A stretch of DNA of 47,003 nucleotides from Hyphococcus sp. (GTDB lineage: Bacteria; Pseudomonadota; Alphaproteobacteria; Caulobacterales; Parvularculaceae): the NCBI GenBank assembly GCA_021776315.1, contig JAJFGD010000154.1, forward strand, positions 1 to 47,003, given 5' to 3'. Position 1 is the stretch's first letter; each line of letters starts with the position of its first letter. Below the pieces are notes generated by a model. It was not told the origin of the DNA. It saw only the letters and a program-made list of their open reading frames with translations, and did no database searches. The position numbers and the translations under genes were made by a program. Positions 41,884 to 47,003 of the stretch are shown here, one piece after another.

Positions 41884-42050
41884 GATTGTTCCCCCATAGA
41901 CGGCGTGCCGGCGCCAAATATTTCTACGCAGAGTTTAGCGCAATCGAGGGGGATGAGCCAGCGTGAACTGTAGGGGCGCAGCCGCGCATTATCTTGCGAC
42001 GATAAAGACGCTGCAAAATTTAGAGAACGCGCCCTAATTATGCGCCACAA

Positions 42051-42932
42051 TCAATGGGCAATCAGCAATGGGAATTGACTTTGCATCAGCATTTTTCGGG
42101 TGAAGCCACCTAAGATCACTTCTTGCCATCGCGCATGGGAGTAAGCGCCCATAACAATGATATCCGCATCACGCTTTTTGGCTTCTTCCAGAAATCTATC
42201 TTCGGCGTCTTCGCCTTTTTCCATTCGAATAGATAGGTGCGTTGCATTGACATTATGGAGCCGTAAGTAAGCCACCGCATCGGCAAGACTAGCGGCAAAA
42301 CGTTTGCGTTCGCCCGCCATGGCGACGATCACAGAATCACAATCTTGCAAAATAGGGAGCGCCGCATTGATCGCACGCGCAGCCTCGCGCCCACCATCCC
42401 ACGCCACCAGAGCGGTCTTTGGCATTTGTGAAAAATCACCATCATTATGAGTGACAAGCACAGGCCGTGCTGATTGAAACAACAAACGCTCCAAAACATC
42501 GAGCTCTAAGGGCGGTATTTCAACTTCGGATTTCCCAAAGACGACGAGATCCGCAGTTCGCGCCCGGGTCGCTAGCGACTGACCGATATCTCCCTCGAAT
42601 GACGTCCAGCTGGCACTGGCACAAGGCAAATGTTCTTGTGGCGCATGGTCGAGCAATTGAATGGTTGCCGCAAGACATCGATCTTCAAATTGTTGCTTCA
42701 GTTTTTTCGTCGCCTCTTTTTGCGCCGCTTCTAACCGTTGAAGGCTTTCCGCCATCACCGTTACAGCCGTTGGGTAATAGGCCCCGCCAGGGAGCAATTT
42801 ATCGAGACGTTCGTAACCATGGACAATGTCCATAAAGCTTTTGTTTTCTTTAGCGAGAACCGCCCCAGCCTGAAAAGCAATATCAGCCGTCTTGCTATCC
42901 AGAAACGGCACCATAATTTTTGCAAGCGTCAT
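42051..42932 (-). CDS. Tandem universal stress protein (UspA family)
   Basis: This 293-residue protein has two Usp domains. The second has the ATP-binding-type pattern in VMGAYSHARWQEVILGGFTR and starts with KTALVAWDGGREAARAI. The first is more divergent (LVVFGKSEVEIP, then SARPVLVTH). ATG 42932 is chosen because AGGAGG lies nine bases upstream; the ATG at 42941 abuts that site. An exact FNR/FixK box lies 126 bp upstream, fitting control by oxygen limitation. Likely cytoplasmic. Confidence 0.9.
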   Translation of the reverse strand: MTLAKIMVPFLDSKTADIAFQAGAVLAKENKSFMDIVHGYERLDKLLPGGAYYPTAVTVMAESLQRLEAAQKEATKKLKQQFEDRCLAATIQLLDHAPQEHLPCASASWTSFEGDIGQSLATRARTADLVVFGKSEVEIPPLELDVLERLLFQSARPVLVTHNDGDFSQMPKTALVAWDGGREAARAINAALPILQDCDSVIVAMAGERKRFAASLADAVAYLRLHNVNATHLSIRMEKGEDAEDRFLEEAKKRDADIIVMGAYSHARWQEVILGGFTRKMLMQSQFPLLIAH

Positions 42933-43025
42933 ATGCCTCATCCTCCTAAAAATTTGCCAGGTCCGGTCGAAACAACAATGTCATCAGTTTTGAAATTGCG
43001 CGGAGAACGACAATCCCTCGCCTTT

Positions 43026-43037
43026 CCTACATGTAGG
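43026..43037. repeat. 12-bp palindrome near the proposed usp promoter
   Basis: CCTACATGTAGG is a perfect palindrome about 20 bp downstream of the FNR/FixK box on the minus strand, overlapping the predicted -10 and start region. It may be a repressor site or chance. Confidence 0.3.
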
Positions 43038-43057
43038 TACGAATTAAGGTGCGCCAA

Positions 43058-43071
43058 TTGATCTGCATCAA
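43058..43071. promoter_or_regulatory. FNR/FixK box upstream of the universal stress gene
   Basis: TTGATCTGCATCAA fits the FNR/FixK consensus TTGAT-N4-ATCAA exactly. Its centre is about 132 bp from the universal stress protein start (minus strand). A transcript start 41.5 bp downstream would fall near 43023, with TACATG at the -10 position. Activation of the usp gene is the simplest reading; the divergent PH-domain gene is a second candidate. Confidence 0.72.
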
Positions 43072-43217
43072 AACCGAACCGACAATTCGACGCAGTATTT
43101 AGCCATAAGAATGCGAAGCATTGGCATCAGTGAATGCGCCAAAGTGACCCGCCACCATGTCAATTAGCATATCCATCCATACATAAGAGGAATACGGATA
43201 AACCGGGAGATATTGTG

Positions 43218-43736
43218 ATGGCCTATGTGAAACGCACCCTGGCGGAAGGGGAAGACTATCTCTATCGCGCCCATTTCAATTGGACCTATGACGCTCTCAG
43301 TGTGTTTTGGTTTTTGATCGGTGCCATACCGGCCTTGTTTTGGGTCATCAATGCCGCACAAACCAACCCTCAACCTTTGAGCGGTTTCTTTTTGTTTCTA
43401 ACTGGTATTAGTTTTTCCCTTGGCACGCTCCTCGCGCTATCACGCTATGTGCGCAAATGGACCACTGTTATTGCCGTCACCTCCAGGCGCTTAATTTTAA
43501 AGACTGGCCTGATTGCCCGGTCGAGCCATGAGATCGTTCTCGATGAAATCGAAGAAGTGTTTATCGCTCAACCCTTTTGGGGGCGCATCGCCGGCTTCGG
43601 CCAGCTTGAAGTGCGCGGCACCGGCGACGTTGTCATCGCCTTCCCGATTTTAGGCGAACCCATACGCGTGCGCCGGGAGATTGAGGCCGCCGTCATGCGC
43701 GCGCGAAATGTGCAAGCTGGGGCGGCCCCAGCCTAA
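43218..43736 (+). CDS. Bacterial PH-domain membrane protein
   Basis: This 172-residue protein (ATG 43218 with GGGAG upstream; a longer frame from 43134 lacks support) has two membrane helices (about 28-46 and 55-75: VFWFLIGAIPALFWVINAA and FFLFLTGISFSLGTLLAL) and a C-terminal bacterial PH domain. The domain shows TTVIAVTSRRLILKTGLIAR, then SHEIVLDEIEEVFIAQPFWG and GFGQLEVRGTGD. This is the YdbT-like bPH2 architecture of unknown function at the inner membrane. Confidence 0.86.
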   Translation: MAYVKRTLAEGEDYLYRAHFNWTYDALSVFWFLIGAIPALFWVINAAQTNPQPLSGFFLFLTGISFSLGTLLALSRYVRKWTTVIAVTSRRLILKTGLIARSSHEIVLDEIEEVFIAQPFWGRIAGFGQLEVRGTGDVVIAFPILGEPIRVRREIEAAVMRARNVQAGAAPA

Positions 43737-43775
43737 GCCAGGGCCAATGCTGAAAAGCAACCCATGTGATACCCC

Positions 43776-44300
43776 TTATCGACGGGCATCCATAATCGCC
43801 ACATGGGCGATGGACCATGTGTCATCAGTTTTTTCCAAAACGAAATGCAAATGGGTCCGGCGCAGGTTTTCTCCTTCGACGACGGACGGACCACGCGAGC
43901 CATCCGTATAAAGGTGAATGACCGCCGCATCATCGCCGAGATAGCGCCGGGAGATGGGGCGCATATTCCCAGACTCACTTTCCGACGCCGTTTTACGAAA
44001 GGCGGGGAACAGGCGCTCTTCCAAAAACACCGCCAAGGTGTCCCGCGATTGAAACATCCGGGCATAGGCATTGATCCATTCCACATTGGTGCTGTGGAGA
44101 TCGGCAACGGTCTGCGCGTCTTCTGTGCCCCAGGCGGTTTGAAAATTGGACAACAGCGTATCAATCGCTGCCCCGTCCGCTTCACTCGCTGGCGCGCCAT
44201 AGACCCGGTAGTCTGGAATCTCCCACCGCTCTTGCGCCACGGCGCCACTCACAAAACAGGGCACTAAAAGAGCGACCATCATTGCACCGAACTTGAACAT
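43776..44300 (-). CDS. Exported SnoaL/DUF4440-like protein
   Basis: This 174-residue protein has a signal peptide (MMVALLVPCFVSGAVAQ) and an NTF2-like domain: AAIDTLLSNFQTAWGTEDAQ, then VADLHSTNVEWINAYARMF and HLHFVLEKTDDTWSIAHVAI. This matches the SgcJ/EcaC or DUF4440 type of small periplasmic NTF2-fold protein. GGAG lies before the ATG. It is divergent from the LytTR regulator gene about 100 bp away, which could regulate it. Ligand or activity unknown. Confidence 0.82.
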   Translation of the reverse strand: MFKFGAMMVALLVPCFVSGAVAQERWEIPDYRVYGAPASEADGAAIDTLLSNFQTAWGTEDAQTVADLHSTNVEWINAYARMFQSRDTLAVFLEERLFPAFRKTASESESGNMRPISRRYLGDDAAVIHLYTDGSRGPSVVEGENLRRTHLHFVLEKTDDTWSIAHVAIMDARR

Positions 44301-44401
44301 CTATGTCTCCTCATTTACGATTTCGACGGTCATCGCCGTCATAGGGTGATACCCGTGCCGTAATCTGTGGCACCCCAAGAAGAAAAGCGGAGTGTCGCGG
44401 A

Positions 44402-45169
44402 GTGTCTGAAAAAGTCGCGAAAAGTCTGGATAGCGACAGCTCATCGCGAATGGTCGCGGCGCTGAAAGCCACCCGCATCGAAGTTTTCTATGCCATTGGG
44501 GTGCTGGTCTTCGCCTTATTGTTCTCCGCCGCTGGTGCCTATGACACCGATAAGGTTGGTTTCATCCATCGCTTTGCCATGTGGGCGGTTGTGGTCGGCT
44601 TGTTGATCGCGCAAACCGCTTTGTTATTTCGCGTTCTGACCCGCCTGCCTTTGCGGGTGCGCTTTGTCCTGATCCCGCTGGTGATGACCGCAGCGATGGC
44701 GGTCGAGGTTGAGTTGTTAAAATATACTGGCCTGGTCCCCCATGACCCGGACCCGATCTTGCCCTTTATCTTATTTCTCTCCCCTATCGTGATCCCGACC
44801 GTGATCGTGGTGTTGTTTGCAGAATTGTTTCAGGCCGCAAACGCGCCAGAGCCCACACAGACCATTTTAAACGAAGGCTCTATTGTCTGGGCCAATGCCA
44901 ATGTGGCCTGGGTCCATGCGAGCGATCATTATCTTGAAGTAGGATTGCAATCTGGGGAGACCCATTTTGTCCGCGGGCGCATGAAAGACGCCGTCCCCCT
45001 GCTCGGGTCCCAAGGACAACAAGTACATCGGTCTTGGTGGGTCGCGCGCTCAGACGTGGACCGGGTTGAAACGAAAGGCCGCGACCGGGTGATCCTGGTC
45101 AAACAGGGAAAAGAAATCCCCATTGGTCGCTCACGCGTAGACGCCTTAAAAGCTGATGGTTGGTTTTAG
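44402..45169 (+). CDS. Membrane-bound LytTR transcriptional regulator
   Basis: This 255-residue protein (GTG 44402, or ATG 44450) has four membrane helices (about 28-46, 57-78, 87-106 and 119-142). A cytoplasmic LytTR DNA-binding domain follows (about 155-255: IVWANANVAWVHASDHYLEV, then HFVRGRMKDAV, VHRSWWVARSDVDRVETKGR and EIPIGRSRVDALK). It is a one-component membrane regulator, without kinase or receiver. Its start context contains a short duplication (GCGGAGTGTC twice). It is divergent from the exported NTF2-fold gene. Confidence 0.88.
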   Translation: MSEKVAKSLDSDSSSRMVAALKATRIEVFYAIGVLVFALLFSAAGAYDTDKVGFIHRFAMWAVVVGLLIAQTALLFRVLTRLPLRVRFVLIPLVMTAAMAVEVELLKYTGLVPHDPDPILPFILFLSPIVIPTVIVVLFAELFQAANAPEPTQTILNEGSIVWANANVAWVHASDHYLEVGLQSGETHFVRGRMKDAVPLLGSQGQQVHRSWWVARSDVDRVETKGRDRVILVKQGKEIPIGRSRVDALKADGWF

Positions 45170-45197
45170 GGAATGGGGAGCGTGGTATCGATGGTGG

Positions 45198-45641
45198 TTA
45201 GTCGGGATTTCTATCATGCAGATCATTTGAGTCCTTCAATTGTTTGAGAAGCGACTCTTTGCGCGAACTGGGTGATATATCGACGAGAAGAATTCGTTTT
45301 TCAGTGATTGCACGATGATGGGCGGCATGTTGAGCAAACCAAAAAACTTCCTCTAGTGGTTCATCATCATGCCAAGTTGTCGTCACGAATTTCTCATCGG
45401 GAACTTCGCCAAAATCGAATGCCTGAAGGTTGGCGTAATCAACGCTATCGTCCCAAAGGGCACACTCGTCCCCCCAAGCCATCATGTAGAGACAACCGGA
45501 CTTCACCAACCAATCACTGACGGTGTCCCGCCAACTGGCTTCAACCGATGACTCAATGATTATAATAGCCATAAATGGCTTTTGAACTTTTATGGTCGGA
45601 AGTTCAGAGCCTGATGGAATATGTATGTAGGCGGGTTTCAT
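45198..45641 (-). CDS. Conserved hypothetical protein (resembles DUF7684)
   Basis: This 147-residue cytoplasmic protein has segments CLYMMAWGDECALWDDSVD and TTTWHDDEPLEEVFWFAQHA. These are like a small uncharacterised family of proteins of about this size that I associate with DUF7684; the assignment is from memory and weak. Acidic and Trp-rich. No partner is evident; its stop is 29 bp from the convergent LytTR gene. Confidence 0.6.
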   Translation of the reverse strand: MKPAYIHIPSGSELPTIKVQKPFMAIIIIESSVEASWRDTVSDWLVKSGCLYMMAWGDECALWDDSVDYANLQAFDFGEVPDEKFVTTTWHDDEPLEEVFWFAQHAAHHRAITEKRILLVDISPSSRKESLLKQLKDSNDLHDRNPD

Positions 45642-45826
45642 AAATGCTCTGCGGTGCCCTATAGAAACTTTCGCAAATGGTATTTCTACTGACCTTCACC
45701 GTGCAATCATTTACCCCGCACCGCAACATCCCCCTATCCCCCGCCATTACCAGAGCCATCTAAGTTTCTTCGCCCGCCCGCTTGGTGTCAGGCCCGTCCC
45801 GGCCTATATAGATTGGTGGGAGGGGT

Positions 45827-47003
45827 ATGTTTAAACAAACGCGATATTTTCGGTGGCTCATCCTGCTATTCACAGTAGTGGTTGAGGCCTTTGCCTTTTG
45901 GTATGGCGGTGCCCCCGTTGACCCAGCGTTGACCTTTTCCCAAGCGGTTACGGAAAAACTCCGTGACCCGATCGCTTGGACATGGGTTGGTTGGGCGTCT
46001 TTAAGCATGGCCTGGCTTTGGGCTGAATTGGCATTCGTCTTTTTCTCTGACGGTCGGCGCGCGCGCGCCTTGTTAAGTCGCAGCGGCCATGAAGAACTAA
46101 TCTATGATACAGGCGTTCACTGGCTGGTATTGCTGCGCGACATTCACCTCAACCAATTAAATGATGGGGAGGAAACACGCCTTGAAGAAGGTTTGTTCCC
46201 AAATAACGCAAAACGTTCTTTTGCCTGGTATGCGATTTGGCTGCCTATCTTATTGGCGATCGCAACCTTACTCTATTTTCTGGGCTGGGCTGCATGGTCA
46301 TTGCGCCAAGTGCCAGACATCGTTGAGACATGGCTCGCCAGTGGACAAATATGGATGGAAGAGCGCCTGACCGGGCCCGCCTCTATCATCAGTGACCCGC
46401 TTATTGCTGTCGCATCGCAACTGACCCTTGGTTTGCAAACCCTTCATGGCTTGGCGAGAGACAATGGCTTGATCACCCTTGGAGCAATCATCGCGATTTG
46501 GTTTGTGGCGCGGGTTTTGGCGCGGGGCACTGACGCCTTGCCATTGGTGCCATACATATTCAAATTACTCGCGCGATTTTCGGTGCTCGCCGGATTGTTC
46601 GCCCTGTTCTCAACACCTTGGTTTGATTGGTTAGCGCCGCTTTATTCGATCGCGCCCCATCATGGCATTGTTGCCATGGGTTTTTTCCCCTTGACCCTCG
46701 CCAGCGCGTTTTACTTCCCCCATATTTTGTTCTGGAGCTCTTGGCGTTACGCGATCTTGCGCGACCGCGAGACCTATGACGCCACATTGATGCGCCTTGG
46801 GGGTGTCTTTAACAGCTTGCAACAACGCATCAATCTGCATCGCATTGTCGACACAGATATTTTCCAAATGTGGTGGCAACGCCTATTCAATGTGGGCGAT
46901 ATTGAACTGAAACAGATGGGTGGCGGTGAGCCGGAACGGGTACGCCATGTCTATGGCCCCAACATCCTTCTGGATGAAATTCGCAACGCCATCCGCGAAG
47001 GCA
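45827..47003 (+). CDS. Multi-pass membrane protein with C-terminal PH-like domain (3' end outside window)
   Basis: The gene starts at ATG 45827 with GGGAGGGG just upstream and runs off the right edge, with 392 codons visible. The product has at least six hydrophobic segments: an early one in WLILLFTVVVEAFAFWYG, one at WLPILLAIATLLYFLGWAA, one at ITLGAIIAIWFVARVLA, and a pair ending in SAFYFPHILFWSSWRYAIL. The visible C-terminus (YDATLMRLGGVFNSLQQRIN, then VDTDIFQMWWQRLFNVGDIE) resembles the second half of a bacterial PH-like domain. Together with the PH protein at 43218 it may indicate a membrane-lipid or envelope function. Family not named. Confidence 0.65.
   Translation, partial: MFKQTRYFRWLILLFTVVVEAFAFWYGGAPVDPALTFSQAVTEKLRDPIAWTWVGWASLSMAWLWAELAFVFFSDGRRARALLSRSGHEELIYDTGVHWLVLLRDIHLNQLNDGEETRLEEGLFPNNAKRSFAWYAIWLPILLAIATLLYFLGWAAWSLRQVPDIVETWLASGQIWMEERLTGPASIISDPLIAVASQLTLGLQTLHGLARDNGLITLGAIIAIWFVARVLARGTDALPLVPYIFKLLARFSVLAGLFALFSTPWFDWLAPLYSIAPHHGIVAMGFFPLTLASAFYFPHILFWSSWRYAILRDRETYDATLMRLGGVFNSLQQRINLHRIVDTDIFQMWWQRLFNVGDIELKQMGGGEPERVRHVYGPNILLDEIRNAIREG

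Overview
The window looks like a chromosomal segment of an alphaproteobacterium with moderate GC. The evidence is remnants of a Rhodobacter-type gene transfer agent (GTA), the block DegP-type protease / OmpR-type regulator / HAMP kinase / HU / glnE, a CnrHYX-like sigma, anti-sigma and sensor set, a LuxR-type regulator and small membrane families common in Hyphomonadaceae- or Parvularculaceae-like bacteria. Genus cannot be fixed by reading alone.

Left part (1-22.6 kb), almost all on the minus strand. It starts with the 5' part of a LuxR-type regulator. Next is an efflux locus transcribed from high to low coordinates: EF-hand protein, ECF sigma factor, anti-sigma factor, Metal_resist (CnrX-like) sensor, MacA-like adaptor with an extra LTxxQ segment, MacB-like ATPase and permease. 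A glnE operon follows, continuing into two FAD-oxidoreductase-like proteins and a GcvT-fold protein. HU has its own terminator. Then come a two-component system, a Do-type protease, an alpha/beta-hydrolase/OsmC fusion, a 472-residue unknown protein and a DnaJ-type co-chaperone.

Middle (22.9-28.8 kb). A periplasmic TPR/TonB-C protein is followed by an AT-richer island that is the most unusual part of the window. Three times, a small plus-strand membrane protein faces a minus-strand gene beginning MRS(N/H)EF(T/A)GAT. Two of these minus-strand genes encode about 180-residue proteins with coiled coils, two hydrophobic segments and two conserved cysteines; the third is cut to 30 residues. Two copies carry a 194-bp near-identical block containing the last codons of a GTA tail gene, the leader and the first 22 codons, after which the sequences diverge sharply. 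The layout resembles pore-forming bacteriocin/membrane-immunity pairs, but that function is inferred. The array abuts a GTA scar in which the terminase N-terminus is joined out of frame to the C-terminus of the GTA host-specificity protein.

Right part (29-47 kb), mixed strands. It holds an AraC regulator with a lipoprotein hydrolase, a YcgN-type Cys-cluster protein, a beta-lactamase-fold lipoprotein, a DUF2165 membrane protein, and a cysteine-containing repressor divergent from a VOC/FMN-reductase pair with palindromic operator candidates. It also holds a frameshifted DUF3667 gene and a tandem array of five DUF6090-like single-pass membrane proteins joined by TAATG overlaps; four of them share a nearly identical 5' DNA module. 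Then come a SnoaL-like lipoprotein, a nine-repeat Sel1 lipoprotein, a tandem universal stress protein with an exact FNR/FixK box upstream, two bacterial PH-domain membrane proteins, a LytTR regulator and small hypotheticals. No rRNA, tRNA, CRISPR array or transposase was seen. No gap between genes exceeds about 300 bp.
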